Source: an uncultured Ruminococcus sp. (GTDB lineage: Bacteria; Bacillota; Clostridia; Oscillospirales; Ruminococcaceae). From it: DNA of 64,000 nucleotides. This document shows, piece by piece, positions 25,230 through 34,754 of this stretch. The notes under the pieces were generated by a model. It worked only from the letters and a program-made list of their open reading frames with translations. It was not told where the DNA came from and did not search any database. The translations under genes and the position numbers were made by a program. The number at the start of each line of letters is the position of its first letter. Position 1 is the first letter of the stretch. The stretch is taken from the NCBI GenBank assembly GCA_949291125.1, contig CASEUJ010000016.1:149932-213931 (forward strand). Direction: 5' to 3'.

Positions 25230-25496
25230 CTATTTCTGGAACATAGCCGCAATTTTTGGTGCTGTAAATATCGCAATGATCGTGAGGATCAGCTGTGCAA
25301 TATTGAATTTTGAGTCGATTCCAAATGTGAGGTCGGCAATATATATGTTCCATTCATGAGCCTTAATATGCAGTGGCAGTGTATAATTAAGCCAGTGTAG
25401 CGAGTCAATGTCGTTGCAAAGATTGCCAATCACACCGCCAAGCACAAGCGCGACGACAATAGAAGCGATATAAGTCAATACTTTTTTCATGAGCAT
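25230..25496 (-). CDS. Small DUF4321-like membrane protein
   Basis: About 88 residues with two hydrophobic segments (IASIVVALVLGGVIGNL near the N-terminus and FNIAQLILTIIAIFTAPKI at the end) separated by a polar loop ending in IADLTFGIDSKFNIAQ. The pattern, a Gly-rich first helix then DLTFG...NIA...L, fits DUF4321, a small clostridial family often found near mreB. It superficially resembles LspA (GGxxGN and FNIA), but the second catalytic aspartate is Gln here and the first helices are absent. The ATG at 25496 is chosen. A GTG at 25526 lies only two bases after AAAGGAG, too close, so the start is uncertain. Its function is unknown. Confidence 0.6.
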   Translation of the reverse strand: MLMKKVLTYIASIVVALVLGGVIGNLCNDIDSLHWLNYTLPLHIKAHEWNIYIADLTFGIDSKFNIAQLILTIIAIFTAPKIAAMFQK

Positions 25497-25552
25497 GTAT
25501 GTAACGTTCTCTCGGAAAGAGCGCACTTCTCCTTTCTATGCAATGATGTAGG

Positions 25553-25993
25553 TCAGGTCAGACCACTTGCACCAAAACCACCGGTACCGCGAATGGTTTC
25601 ATCGAGTGTTTCAGTTTCGATCAGCTGCGGCTTAAGAACAGGCATCATCACAAGCTGGGCAATACGAGTTCCCGGTTCTACAATAAACGGCACCGTGCCG
25701 AGATTGATCAACGGCACAAGGATCTCGCCGCGATAGTCACTATCGACTAGCCCAACGCTGTTGGCAAGGGTGATTCCGTATTTTGACGCTAACCCAGAGC
25801 GTGCGAAGATATACATTGCCACATCGCGGCGATCGGGTGCCATGGCAATGCCGGTTGGAACCTTCCGGATCTCACCGGGTTTGATCTCCAATGGTGCTTC
25901 CAGGCATGCATAGAGATCATATCCAGCGCTGTCGGGTGTGGCACAGACCGGCAGTTTTGCTTCCGATCGAAGCCGTTTGATGGATAGGGTCAT
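25553..25993 (-). CDS. dut: Deoxyuridine 5'-triphosphate nucleotidohydrolase (dUTPase)
   Basis: A 146-residue enzyme that hydrolyses dUTP to dUMP, keeping uracil out of DNA and feeding dTMP synthesis. The trimeric dUTPase motifs appear in order: PDSAGYDLYA (1), ARSGLASKYGI (2), NSVGLVDSDYRGEI (3), EPGTRIAQLVMMPV (4) and the C-terminal GTGGFGASG (5) that closes over the nucleotide. The start is the ATG 16 bases after the U32 peptidase stop, with AGGAGG seven bases upstream. It is probably co-transcribed with zapA and the U32 gene. Confidence 0.97.
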   Translation of the reverse strand: MTLSIKRLRSEAKLPVCATPDSAGYDLYACLEAPLEIKPGEIRKVPTGIAMAPDRRDVAMYIFARSGLASKYGITLANSVGLVDSDYRGEILVPLINLGTVPFIVEPGTRIAQLVMMPVLKPQLIETETLDETIRGTGGFGASGLT

Positions 25994-26008
25994 ACAATTC
26001 CTCCTCAT

Positions 26009-28048
26009 TTATTCTACACCACGTTGAAATAGTCCACGGGTGATGGGGGTACTGGACGGAAGGCGATGCACAAATGCATCATAGCAAGAAAGTGGATCAG
26101 GACAGATGGAAAAATCAAGGAGCCAGTACGCTGCATGTGTGAGCGTATCGAGCTTGTCTGACATCCATGTTGTAAGCGCATTGTACATCGTTACCGTGCC
26201 GCAGGTTTTGTCACAGTATACGGGGAATATTCTGCCGGTTCGGTCACGAAGCTGGTGTCGACAGCTCCTACAGCTTACTTCTTCCCGGATGGGACAGTTT
26301 CGCATGGTCATAACCGGTTGATTGCCATAGACATACAGTCCGATCGGCAGTCCGGCACAGGCCTTTGTCTGCGCCGTGGTCAATTCCGGCGAGAGCAAGA
26401 CATCCTGTACGCCCTCCTGCCGCAAAAAATGCAGACAGCGGCTGTTTGCGGCGTTGAGCCCCATGCCGCCATAAAGCGAAAAGCCATAGGTCTTGCCGAG
26501 CCGGATATGTGCTGCATTTTCACAAACTAGACCCGTAAAGCCAAGTGCCTTTGCCGCTTTTAGTGCATTTCGGATCAGATCTTCATCTGCACAAAAACGT
26601 GGAAGTGTCAAACGAACGCGATCACGCATTTCATCCGGTACAGACGCCGCTACAAATGCCGGCAGCCAGATCGCCGCCATTTCGGTCTTTTTCGCGAGTA
26701 TAGATGCTACCTTGTTCCACTGGTTTAACAGCATGTGAAATTTCGGCGCGGTTACATTCGCATCCACTTCTGGTAATGGAAGGGCAGGACACAGAGTTTG
26801 GTACGGTGTGTGTTGCTGGATCCGCAGGGCATCCATCGCTTGGACGCAATTTCGGCGCAGGGCGTTGAGGGCGGATGTCGGCAGCATGCTGACGCCGTCG
26901 CACTGGGCGGTCAGCGCATGAAGTGTGTAGATCGTTCCACCAAGCTTACCCAGTTGACGAGTCAGTTGTTCCGCATCGGTGGGACGTGTCTTCGCCGGCT
27001 GGGGAACATCACCGGAAACGGTAACAGTATTGCCGCTTTGGTCGGTCACCGTCAGCATCGCGGGCTGGCCTGCTTGTACCGTAGCGCGCATGGTCAGTGG
27101 TATGATGCTGTGTGGCTTTTGATAGCGCTGTGCCAGCTCCGGCAGTACCGTTTTGGCGCGCATAACATCTTCCTTCTGACGCGTGCCAAACATCTCCCGG
27201 CGTTTTCCGGTGTAATAGCCATCGGTAAAGCCACTGCGTGAAAAGACTGCGCGCAGTGTTTCCAAGTCCGGCTCTTTATCGTTTCGTGCCTGCACCAGCG
27301 CGGTCACGGCTGCTGCCACATATTCCGGGCGCTTACACCTGCCCTCAATTTTGAGGGACGCCACGCCATCCTGTTTCATTTGGCGGACATAGGGCACCAG
27401 ACATAGATCCTTCAGTGACAGCGCACAATATGTCGAATTGCCGGCTGCAGAGAAGGGCAGACGGCAAGCCTGCGCACATCGACCGCGGTTTGCACTGCGT
27501 GAGCCGATCACCGCCGAGAGTCCGCACTGTCCCGAAACGCTCATGCAAAGTGCACCGTGGACAAATTGCTCTACTTCGATGCCGGATTGACAAATGGCGG
27601 CGATCTCTTCTCGAGAGAGTTCCCGGGATACGACCACGCGGCAAATACCGTGCTCTTTTGTCCAGCGTGCGCCTTCTGGCGTGTGAATCGTCATTTGTGT
27701 AGAAGCATGGATCGGCGTTTTGGGCGCAATCTGTTGGATCAGCGCCAGAACGCCGAAATCCTGCACTAGAAATGCATCCACACCACATAAAACGGCTTCG
27801 CGAATTAGCTGTTCCAGTGCTGGAAACTCCGGATCGAAGACCATGGTATTGACGGTCAGATAAAACTTTGCGCCATATAAATGGCAAAGACGAACCGCCT
27901 GTTTCAGCTGATCGGAATCGAAATTCTCTGCGCTATGTCGTGCAGAGAAAAGCTTTCCACCGCCATAGACTGCATCTGCACCGCATCGCAGTGCTGCCGT
28001 CAGCGATTCCATAGAGCCGGCAGGTGCTAAAATTTCTGGATGTGTCAT
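26009..28048 (-). CDS. U32 family peptidase (RlhA/collagenase-like)
   Basis: A 679-residue member of the U32 family. The N-terminal TIM-barrel half starts PEILAPAGSMESLTAALRCGADAVYGG. The family signature region contains EQFVHGALCMSVSGQCGLSA and the cysteine-rich RSANRGRCAQACRLPF; a further cysteine set (CPIREEVSCRSC ... CDKTC) is near the C-terminus. Related proteins modify RNA (RlhA hydroxylates 23S rRNA; TrhP acts on tRNA) using an Fe-S cluster, while peptidase activity is doubtful for most. An RNA-modifying role is inferred from family. The start overlaps the zapA stop (ATGA). The length fits the larger, two-domain branch. Confidence 0.9.
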   Translation of the reverse strand: MTHPEILAPAGSMESLTAALRCGADAVYGGGKLFSARHSAENFDSDQLKQAVRLCHLYGAKFYLTVNTMVFDPEFPALEQLIREAVLCGVDAFLVQDFGVLALIQQIAPKTPIHASTQMTIHTPEGARWTKEHGICRVVVSRELSREEIAAICQSGIEVEQFVHGALCMSVSGQCGLSAVIGSRSANRGRCAQACRLPFSAAGNSTYCALSLKDLCLVPYVRQMKQDGVASLKIEGRCKRPEYVAAAVTALVQARNDKEPDLETLRAVFSRSGFTDGYYTGKRREMFGTRQKEDVMRAKTVLPELAQRYQKPHSIIPLTMRATVQAGQPAMLTVTDQSGNTVTVSGDVPQPAKTRPTDAEQLTRQLGKLGGTIYTLHALTAQCDGVSMLPTSALNALRRNCVQAMDALRIQQHTPYQTLCPALPLPEVDANVTAPKFHMLLNQWNKVASILAKKTEMAAIWLPAFVAASVPDEMRDRVRLTLPRFCADEDLIRNALKAAKALGFTGLVCENAAHIRLGKTYGFSLYGGMGLNAANSRCLHFLRQEGVQDVLLSPELTTAQTKACAGLPIGLYVYGNQPVMTMRNCPIREEVSCRSCRHQLRDRTGRIFPVYCDKTCGTVTMYNALTTWMSDKLDTLTHAAYWLLDFSICPDPLSCYDAFVHRLPSSTPITRGLFQRGVE

Positions 28049-28401
28049 TTGGCATTTTTTTCACGCAGTTCGCGCTCCAGCATAGCTACTTTTGAACGCA
28101 TTGCCTCAACTTCTTGCAGCGCTGCATCCCGTTCCAGCCGCGTTTTTCCGGCTTCATCGACATACTCTTTGGACTGATCCCGCAGGGCGTCCAGCTTGGC
28201 ATTTGCCTTATTGAGGTCATCAAGGGTCGCAAGTCCGACCATGATCGCAGCCGTAAACGGCGAAGCACTGCTATTGGAATCTGTGATTTCTGTGATCCGG
28301 GATTCCAGCGTGCGTGCTAGCCCGAATACATAATTAGAAGATTCTGCGGTCTGAAGCGTAAAGTCTTTGCCGCAGATCACCACTTTGACTTTATTGGACA
28401 T
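28045..28401 (-). CDS. zapA: Cell division protein ZapA-like
   Basis: A 118-residue FtsZ-associated protein. The ATG at 28401 follows AGAAAGGA. The N-terminal globular part (NKVKVVICGKDFTLQTAES) and the long C-terminal coiled coil (residues about 65-115, rich in Lys, Glu and Leu) match ZapA, which bundles FtsZ filaments at the division ring. The coil is longer than in short ZapA proteins. It overlaps the U32 peptidase gene by four bases, a conserved arrangement in Clostridia. Confidence 0.85.
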   Translation of the reverse strand: MSNKVKVVICGKDFTLQTAESSNYVFGLARTLESRITEITDSNSSASPFTAAIMVGLATLDDLNKANAKLDALRDQSKEYVDEAGKTRLERDAALQEVEAMRSKVAMLERELREKNAK

Positions 28402-28547
28402 GGAAAATGATCCTTTCTGGGTTCTGGATATTCGGTGCAGCGTGCCCACTGACACGGCGCAGCCGTTTTTCGGATGACATCACTTATTATACAACATTTT
28501 TCGCCGCTTGAAAAGGGCTTTTTTGCAAATTTTTAAGGGAAGAGAGA

Positions 28548-29975
28548 TTAGTCGTGATTACGCCGCTCCAGTTCTTCCAGAATCAGCTTATTTACCTTAT
28601 TGATATCGCCGCAGCCCAGTGTGATTACCAGATCGCCTGGTTTTGCATGGTCGCAGACATATTGCACCACTTGATCGAAATTGTGATATTTGCGTTCATC
28701 TGTTGTTTCTGGATTGGACTCGTCCTGTGGGAACCACACAGCACCGGGAATTTTTTCGCCTAGCTGGCGGGTGAAAATGCTGTAGGTGTTTTTCTCCCGT
28801 GATCCCATAATGTCTGTTAGAACTGCATGATCCGGGATGGACAGTGCTTTTGCAAAATCATCAAGAAGCATTGCTGTCCGTGAGAAGGTAAACGGCTGGA
28901 ATACCGCCCACACTTCTCGGAAGGGCATATCCATTGCTGCCTTCAGAGTTGCAGCAAGTTCCGTTGGATGATGGGCGTAGTCGTCTACTAGCGTAATCCC
29001 ATTTACCTCGCCCTTTTTCTCAAAGCGTCTGCCAGCGCCGTGGAAGTTTGCCAGACCCTTTGCAACATCTGCAAAGGAAACGCCCACATACATTGCCGCA
29101 GCTGCAGCCGCTGTGGCGTTGAGGACATTATGCGCTCCTGCTACGTGCAGGACAATCTCGCCGAGATCTTCGCCCTTGTGCATCAGGTGGAAGTGCGTTT
29201 CCAGGCCGGAGACATGGCGAATTTCTGTAGGGAAATAGTCGCAGTCGGGCGTGATACCAAAGGAGATTCGTTCCTTTCCAATGATGTCTGCTACCGCCTT
29301 GCAGGTGTTGGGATCGCTGCCGTTGTAAATAATGGCTTTGGTGGTAAGTTCGGCAAATTTGTGGAAGGACTTGATGATGTTTTCCACTGTGCCGAAATAG
29401 TCTAGGTGGTCGGCGTCGATGTTAAGCAATACTGCAATATCCGGATAGAGTTTTAAGAAGGTGTCCACGAATTCACATGCCTCACACGTCATAATGTCGC
29501 TGGAGCCGCTCTTGCCGCTGCCGTGAATACATGGCAGTTTGCCGCCGATAAAAGCGGAAAGATCCACGCCGGCATCGTAGAGAATCTGTGTTACCATGGA
29601 GGTGGCTGTGGTTTTACCGTGGGTACCGGCGACACAGATGGCGTTGTCATACCAGCTGGTAACGATTCCTAGTAATTCGCTGCGCTCTAACACTGGCACA
29701 CCGCTGTTTTTCGCGGCGATAAGCTCAGGATTGTCTGCCATGATTGCCGCTGTGTGGACGATTAGGTCGGCACCTTCGATGTTTTCTGCGCGCTGTCCCA
29801 GAAAAACTGGAATGCCCATATCCCGTACCGCTTGCAGTGTTTCGGTTTCGTTGTTATCGGAACCGGTGAGATAATATCCCTTTGCATGGAGAATCTGTGC
29901 TAACGGATACATACCGCTGCCGCCGATGCCGATCATATGAATATGCTTTTTTTCACTTAAAATGTCATTGTTCAA
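28548..29975 (-). CDS. murC: UDP-N-acetylmuramate--L-alanine ligase
   Basis: A 475-residue cytoplasmic ligase that adds L-Ala to UDP-MurNAc, the first amino acid of the peptidoglycan stem. Seen: the N-terminal nucleotide-binding motif HMIGIGGSGMYPLA, the ATP-binding loop GTHGKTTATSM, the Mur motif INIDADHLDYFGT-like stretch, and DDYAHHPTE in the C-terminal domain. The likely start is a TTG at 29975 (frame reads MNNDILSEKKHIHMIG), because AAGGTGA lies seven bases upstream; no ATG gives a full-length N-terminus. It is divergent from spoVG. Confidence 0.95.
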   Translation of the reverse strand: MNNDILSEKKHIHMIGIGGSGMYPLAQILHAKGYYLTGSDNNETETLQAVRDMGIPVFLGQRAENIEGADLIVHTAAIMADNPELIAAKNSGVPVLERSELLGIVTSWYDNAICVAGTHGKTTATSMVTQILYDAGVDLSAFIGGKLPCIHGSGKSGSSDIMTCEACEFVDTFLKLYPDIAVLLNIDADHLDYFGTVENIIKSFHKFAELTTKAIIYNGSDPNTCKAVADIIGKERISFGITPDCDYFPTEIRHVSGLETHFHLMHKGEDLGEIVLHVAGAHNVLNATAAAAAAMYVGVSFADVAKGLANFHGAGRRFEKKGEVNGITLVDDYAHHPTELAATLKAAMDMPFREVWAVFQPFTFSRTAMLLDDFAKALSIPDHAVLTDIMGSREKNTYSIFTRQLGEKIPGAVWFPQDESNPETTDERKYHNFDQVVQYVCDHAKPGDLVITLGCGDINKVNKLILEELERRNHD

Positions 29976-30174
29976 AAAAATCACCTTTTTCTTTATTGCA
30001 ATTTTCAAAAATATGGTGTATACTTATAGATAGCACAATTGAAATCTTAGCACACTTAAAATAATAAAGTTATTTTAGATTTCAGCTGTGGATTCAAAAC
30101 GACGTTTTCGCGGACGGCACTTGGATATGGAAGAATCAGAGAAGCTGTCGCGAAAAAACGGAGGAGGTCATCTT

Positions 30175-30495
30175 ATGGAAATCACAGATATCAAAATCAG
30201 AAGGATCATCACAGAAGGGCGGCTTCGTGCGGTTGTTTCTGTGACCATTGACAACATGCTTGCGGTACATGACATCAAGGTTGTGCAGGGGGATGAGCGA
30301 CTGTTTGTGGCGATGCCGAGCCGCAAAGATGAAAACGGTGTATTTCGCGATATTGTTCATCCGATCTCTGCCGCTGCAAGAAATCTGTTAGAAGAGCAGA
30401 TTCTGGAGACATATCAGCAATATTTGATCGTGGCCGAAGCCGAGGCGGAATCCGAATCGCAAGGTCATGCGATAGAAGAAACGACAAATATTTGA
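30175..30495 (+). CDS. spoVG: Regulatory RNA-binding protein SpoVG
   Basis: A 106-residue protein of the SpoVG family: MEITDIKIRR at the start, then DIKVVQGDERLFVAMPSRK and FRDIVHPISAAARNLLEEQI. In Bacillus it affects asymmetric septation; in other Firmicutes it binds nucleic acid and regulates surface and virulence genes. The ATG follows GGAGGAGGTCATCTT, a very strong site, and the earlier in-frame ATG at 30088 is not needed. It ends in an acidic tail. It stands alone on the plus strand between divergent murC and a terminator. Confidence 0.95.
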   Translation: MEITDIKIRRIITEGRLRAVVSVTIDNMLAVHDIKVVQGDERLFVAMPSRKDENGVFRDIVHPISAAARNLLEEQILETYQQYLIVAEAEAESESQGHAIEETTNI

Positions 30496-30555
30496 GGGAC
30501 ATAATAAAAATTGGCATGATATAATAAAAAGATAAATCTGAAATTCTGATATTTG

Positions 30556-30584
30556 CCGCTTCTTTCGAAGGCGGCTTTTTTTTG
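30556..30584 (+). terminator. Rho-independent terminator of spoVG
   Basis: GCCGC-TTC ... GAAGGCGGC followed by eight T residues. There is a single unpaired base in the stem. It lies about 60 bases after the spoVG stop and before the convergent Nudix gene. Confidence 0.85.
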
Positions 30585-30609
30585 CGCTTTTTATTGTTGC
30601 TTTTTAAGA

Positions 30610-31158
30610 TCAGTTTTTGCTTTGCTGCACCAGAAGATATGTTTTGAGTAGTGCGATCTGGGTTTTGGCATCCGGAATCTCACCGCGCATAACCATCTGT
30701 ATTACTTCTTCAAGCGGTAGTTCTGTTATATCGAGAAATTCGCCGTCGTCGAGATCCTGCTGCTGCGGTGCAGAAAGTTCCTGTGCCAGATACATGTGAA
30801 TGACTTCTGTATCATATGCCGGTGTGGGGAAGAGCGTCCCAAGGCTGGTATATTTGCCGCAGGTGCGGCCGGCCTCTTCCCGTAGTTCACGGATACCACA
30901 CTGTGCCGGATCCTCGCCGGGTTCGATCTTTCCGGCAGGGATCTCTAGCGTCACCTGCTGCATCGGATATCGGAACTGTTTCACCATCAGAACGGTGTTT
31001 TCTGTTGTAAGCGGTACGACGCACACGCCGCCGGAATGGTGTACCACATCACGCTGGACCTGTCTGCCATCTTCCAGTTCGGCAGTGTCTCTTGTGATAT
31101 AAAAGATTTTCCCTTGATGAACGGTTTCGCTTGTGATTGTTTTTTCCTGTAAGTGCAT
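30610..31158 (-). CDS. Nudix hydrolase, ADP-ribose pyrophosphatase type
   Basis: A 182-residue Nudix hydrolase. The box GX5EX7REUXEEXGU is intact: GKIEPGE, seven residues, then RELREEAGR. Upstream VKQFRYPMQQVTLEIPAGK and downstream SLGTLFPTPAYDTEVIHMYLA match the ADP-ribose diphosphatase subgroup (NudF-like), which cleaves ADP-ribose to AMP and ribose 5-phosphate. The substrate is inferred from similarity to that subgroup. GGAGG precedes the ATG. It follows the YfhO-like gene after 26 bases, probably in the same transcript. Confidence 0.92.
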   Translation of the reverse strand: MHLQEKTITSETVHQGKIFYITRDTAELEDGRQVQRDVVHHSGGVCVVPLTTENTVLMVKQFRYPMQQVTLEIPAGKIEPGEDPAQCGIRELREEAGRTCGKYTSLGTLFPTPAYDTEVIHMYLAQELSAPQQQDLDDGEFLDITELPLEEVIQMVMRGEIPDAKTQIALLKTYLLVQQSKN

Positions 31159-31184
31159 CAGAAATTCCTCCCATAAATCATAAA

Positions 31185-33626
31185 TTACGCCGGATCTTTT
31201 GGTGTTTTTTCATTTTCGTTTTGTGGCGGCGCGGCAGATATGTCATAATCCACACAGCATACCTTTTCTTTGCTGGTTCGTACACCAATAATCCGGCAGA
31301 TAATCAGGTATCCGATCAGCAGCACAATACCGCCGATTGTTAGATAACCGCCAATGCGCAGACCCGGCGTTTCGTAGGTAAAGATGATCTCGCTGTCACC
31401 AGCATCTACTGGTACTGCCATAAAACCGACATCAACTTTTTCGATCTCGACCGGTTCGCCATTGACGGTGGCGCTCCAACCCTCATCATACGGCACGCTG
31501 AAAAAGACTAGATTCGGTGCATTGAGCGTAGTCGTCGCTGTAAAGCCGTCAGAGTCATAGACAAAGCTGTTGCAGGCAGTTCTGGCACGTGCTGCACACT
31601 CGCTTAGATAGGCAGTCTGTGTAATTTCTGTCTCATCTTTTTCAAGCGGTTGCATGAGATCGCCATAAGATTTGATCTGTTTTTCGTCCAACACCAGTGC
31701 GCGAATTAGCACGGTAGAGCGCCGACTTTCCGGTATGATATCCCAATCTTCTCGTGAGATATATTTTTCAAAGGTAAAGCCCATGGGGATAAAACTGGTG
31801 TTGCGAAAACGATGGAAGCCGTTTTCCGTGGTTTCGTATTCAAATCCTGGCAGGCTGATCTGTGGCTGTGTTTCCGTTTCATCTGCAAGCGGCGCATCGG
31901 CTTCGTCAAAATAATATTGTACCGAAAGCAGACCGCGCAGGGCATAGTGGCTCAGATCCACACGCGATGCCACATCACGGGTTATGCCAAGGCTATTATA
32001 GAATTCCATGATCGATGTCGGTACTACACTGTGGAATGTACGCATGGATGGAAGTTGCCAGAGCATCGGATAGTTATCGCAGCTTTCCGAAATATCCACG
32101 CGGAAAAAGCTGTCCTCAGAAACCGAAACAGAGATTTCATCTTCGGTGTCAATCGCTTTATCTACAAATTCGCGTGCACGCGATGGCTCAAATGCACCAA
32201 AGTAGACCACCGACATCGTACAGGCAATGCTGACACAGGTGGTACAGATAAGGGTGAGCCGCAGAAATGGCTTTTCTTTTTTTCGGCGGCGGAGCAGGTA
32301 AACTGCTAGTCCCAGTGACAGCGCACACACTGTCAATACAAGGTAGAAGTGCCATGGATACTCCGAAAACGAAAACCATTTCGGTTTGCCATTTTCAAGT
32401 ACCGGCAAGACTGAGATCACGCCAAATGCCGCCATCAGTGTAAAGCTGAATCCAAAGCCGAATTTCCAGCTGATCTTGCGGTTATCGAGCGCATATGCCG
32501 TCATCATGGCAAGAATCAGAATCGGCATGTAGAACCAACGTGCATAGTATGAGCCATTAAATGTATAGAATGCACTGTTGAGGATCGGGACACATGCACA
32601 TACTGCGCAGGCGATTGTCAGTCGTTTTGCCCAGTGACCGGTACGGTGTTTCAAAAAGGCAATAACACCTGCCATGGAGAACATGGGGAGATAGCCGCCG
32701 ATGGATGCCCATTTTGCATTGTTCGAGGAGAAAAGATTCGGCCGCGCCGGAACATCCGGAATCATGAAGAGACTATATAGAATGCGCCAGATCCGGGTAC
32801 GATCGTTGTACGCGATCATGTCCATGCCATATAGCCGCTCGGAAACGCGTGTATTTGCCAGAATTGCAAGAGCCGATGGCAGCAGGATGACGCAGGCAAT
32901 CATTACGCCGATTACAGCTTCGAGCAGGATCAGGAAAAACTTTTTTACGGATGCGTGGAAATCCTTTGCCGGACAGCGCAGGATAAAGTACAGCACCAAA
33001 AAGACGACCTGACCGGTGAAGAAAAAGTAGTTGATCGTTGCCATTAGCGCAACGGATAGCGCAAATACACCGCGACGGTTTTCGTTGACAAGTTCTTCCA
33101 TAGCAATCAGCATCAGTGGGAAGAAGGCCGTAACATCCTGGAAGTGGTTGAAGAAGAGATTGAACAGCTGAAAGCCGGAGTAAGCGTAGAGCAGGCCGCC
33201 AATCATAGCTGCACCCGGATTGCGCACAAAGCGGCGGATGTACATATAAGCGGTCAATGCCGCAATGCCATGTTTGAGACACAGCAGGATCGGCATCGAG
33301 AGTGTTACAAGTCCGCGAGGCAGAATGGTCGAGAGCCAGAAAAAAGGACTGCCAAGAAGGTAGAAGGAATAAGAGCCAATGAAATTTGCACCGAGATCGG
33401 TATACCAGTTCCAGCCGAAGCTGCCGCTGCGCACCGCATCGTTCGCCAGTGAGTAAAATGGGATCTGTTGGGAGTTATAGTCTCCGTAGTAGATGAAATA
33501 GCCACCATCGGCGATCATCACCGGGATGACGGTGACAAGCAAAATGACAAAGCCGAGCAGGAATACAACAAGACATCGGCGGCGTTCATCCGTCCAAAGC
33601 GGCTGGCGAAGGGATATTTGTTTCAT
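31185..33626 (-). CDS. YfhO-family polytopic membrane protein
   Basis: An 813-residue membrane protein. The start at 33626 follows AAAAAGGAG. The first half has about ten or more membrane segments (CLVVFLLGFVILLVTVIPVMI at the N-terminus), an early extracytoplasmic loop YYGDYNSQQIPFY, and GLLYAYSGFQLFNLFFNHFQDVTAFFPL, all typical of YfhO/GT-C-like proteins. A large extracytoplasmic domain follows, ending in VPYDEGWSATVNGEPV, a signature of the family, then a last membrane segment and a charged tail. Bacillus YfhO is implicated in glycosylation of lipoteichoic acid; a similar surface-glycan role is inferred. It is co-directional with the Nudix gene. Confidence 0.88.
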   Translation of the reverse strand: MKQISLRQPLWTDERRRCLVVFLLGFVILLVTVIPVMIADGGYFIYYGDYNSQQIPFYSLANDAVRSGSFGWNWYTDLGANFIGSYSFYLLGSPFFWLSTILPRGLVTLSMPILLCLKHGIAALTAYMYIRRFVRNPGAAMIGGLLYAYSGFQLFNLFFNHFQDVTAFFPLMLIAMEELVNENRRGVFALSVALMATINYFFFTGQVVFLVLYFILRCPAKDFHASVKKFFLILLEAVIGVMIACVILLPSALAILANTRVSERLYGMDMIAYNDRTRIWRILYSLFMIPDVPARPNLFSSNNAKWASIGGYLPMFSMAGVIAFLKHRTGHWAKRLTIACAVCACVPILNSAFYTFNGSYYARWFYMPILILAMMTAYALDNRKISWKFGFGFSFTLMAAFGVISVLPVLENGKPKWFSFSEYPWHFYLVLTVCALSLGLAVYLLRRRKKEKPFLRLTLICTTCVSIACTMSVVYFGAFEPSRAREFVDKAIDTEDEISVSVSEDSFFRVDISESCDNYPMLWQLPSMRTFHSVVPTSIMEFYNSLGITRDVASRVDLSHYALRGLLSVQYYFDEADAPLADETETQPQISLPGFEYETTENGFHRFRNTSFIPMGFTFEKYISREDWDIIPESRRSTVLIRALVLDEKQIKSYGDLMQPLEKDETEITQTAYLSECAARARTACNSFVYDSDGFTATTTLNAPNLVFFSVPYDEGWSATVNGEPVEIEKVDVGFMAVPVDAGDSEIIFTYETPGLRIGGYLTIGGIVLLIGYLIICRIIGVRTSKEKVCCVDYDISAAPPQNENEKTPKDPA

Positions 33627-33778
33627 GAGCGATACTCCTTTTTGGTTTATCTGCGGCTTTTGTGCAGAGAGATTTTTTTCTGTGCAGGAAATTTTTTGCG
33701 CTGTCTGCATATACTGGTATTGGCACAGGTGTTGTGCAACGAGTTTCAGACACAGGCATTTCCGGACGCAGAAGGGAT

Positions 33779-34261
33779 CTATATAAAGACCACATTGGTA
33801 ATGACGCCGGCAGTTGTGACGTCGACGATGCCGTAAGACGGGGGATTTCCGTCACGTGGGCAGGATGCACTACCGGGATTGAGCACATATACGCCGTCTT
33901 CATAGACGCTTTTCGACTGGTGGGTGTGTCCGTATAGTGCAATATCACAGCCATCTTCTCGTGCTGCCCGGATGAGCGGGGTAAGACTAGACTTGACGCC
34001 ATAGCGATGCCCATGTGTCGCAAAAAGCCGATGGCCAGGCATGAGATCAAGAGAGAGCTCCAGCGGCAGAGATTCAAAGTCACAGTTCCCCTTGACATTG
34101 TGAAAGCGATCGGTGATCTCCGGGAATTGCATTAGGAGCAATGTGCATTCACTTTCTCCGTCGCCGAGGTGGAGAAACAGATCGGCGTCCAGATGCTGTG
34201 AAATGATTTCCTTGAGATTCAAATAGTTCTGGTGGGTGTCTGAGATGACGATAATGCGCAT
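33779..34261 (-). CDS. YfcE/MJ0936-type metallophosphodiesterase
   Basis: A 160-residue calcineurin-like phosphoesterase. The metal-binding motifs are all present: ISDTHQN, LHLGDGE, VKGNCD, FATHGHRY and ALYGHTHQ, in the order expected for the YfcE family. A Zn/Mn-dependent phosphodiesterase activity is likely; the natural substrate is unknown for most members. The ATG at 34261 has AGGAGG upstream. It has its own strong promoter and is transcribed away from the gene trio at 34433. Confidence 0.92.
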   Translation of the reverse strand: MRIIVISDTHQNYLNLKEIISQHLDADLFLHLGDGESECTLLLMQFPEITDRFHNVKGNCDFESLPLELSLDLMPGHRLFATHGHRYGVKSSLTPLIRAAREDGCDIALYGHTHQSKSVYEDGVYVLNPGSASCPRDGNPPSYGIVDVTTAGVITNVVFI

Positions 34262-34305
34262 AAGAACCTCCTGTGTGCAGCTTTGTAACAATTATATTAT
34301 AGTTC

Positions 34306-34334
34306 ATTATAACACAATTTCGGATGCATGACAA
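34306..34334 (-). promoter_or_regulatory. Promoter of the YfcE-like phosphodiesterase gene
   Basis: Minus-strand TTGTCA (34329-34334), a 17-base spacer and TATAAT (34306-34311), about 45 bases before the start codon. Confidence 0.8.
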
Positions 34335-34432
34335 CATCTTTTTGAGAATTCCTGTGAGATATGCTGTGTTGTTCGGTAAAATAATCTCCCAGTAGTTGGC
34401 ATTCGATATCGTGCCGGAAAGGAGTGCATGAA

Positions 34433-34687
34433 ATGGATCGGCAGAAATTAGATCCGAAACAGGTGGATCAGTTGTTGGATGCAGCAGGCAAAAAGCTTGG
34501 CGTAGCACCGCAGCAGCTGAAAACAGAGCTGGAATCGGGAAAATATGATAACATTCTTCGGAATATGAGCCAGAAAGATTCAGCAATGCTGCAAAAGGTT
34601 TTGCAGAATCCGAAGATGATGGAGAAGATGATCAGTTCGCCGCAGGCAAAAGCGCTCTATCAGAAACTCTCAGGCAAAAAGCCGTAA
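34433..34687 (+). CDS. Unknown small helical protein (first of a gene trio)
   Basis: 84 residues, not recognised with certainty. It is soluble, highly charged and predicted helical: DPKQVDQLLDAAGKKLGV, then a Met-rich segment VLQNPKMMEKMISSPQAKAL. The ATG at 34433 is chosen because AAAGGAG lies eight bases upstream; a GTG nine bases earlier is too close. It is followed after 67 bases by two more small genes on the same strand. The wording of the Met-rich part (NPKMMEKMISSPQA) is reminiscent of small proteins in other Oscillospiraceae, but no function can be given. Confidence 0.75.
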   Translation: MDRQKLDPKQVDQLLDAAGKKLGVAPQQLKTELESGKYDNILRNMSQKDSAMLQKVLQNPKMMEKMISSPQAKALYQKLSGKKP

Positions 34688-34754
34688 GGCGGGCACGGAC
34701 GGTGCGCCGTCCGATACATGACGGATATGTACGCAAACAGGAGGTGCAGGTAAG

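Noticed and set aside
25230-25496. Signal peptidase II (lspA) fragment
   Set aside because: GGxxGN and FNIA look similar, but the catalytic aspartate is replaced and the size and spacing fit DUF4321 better.
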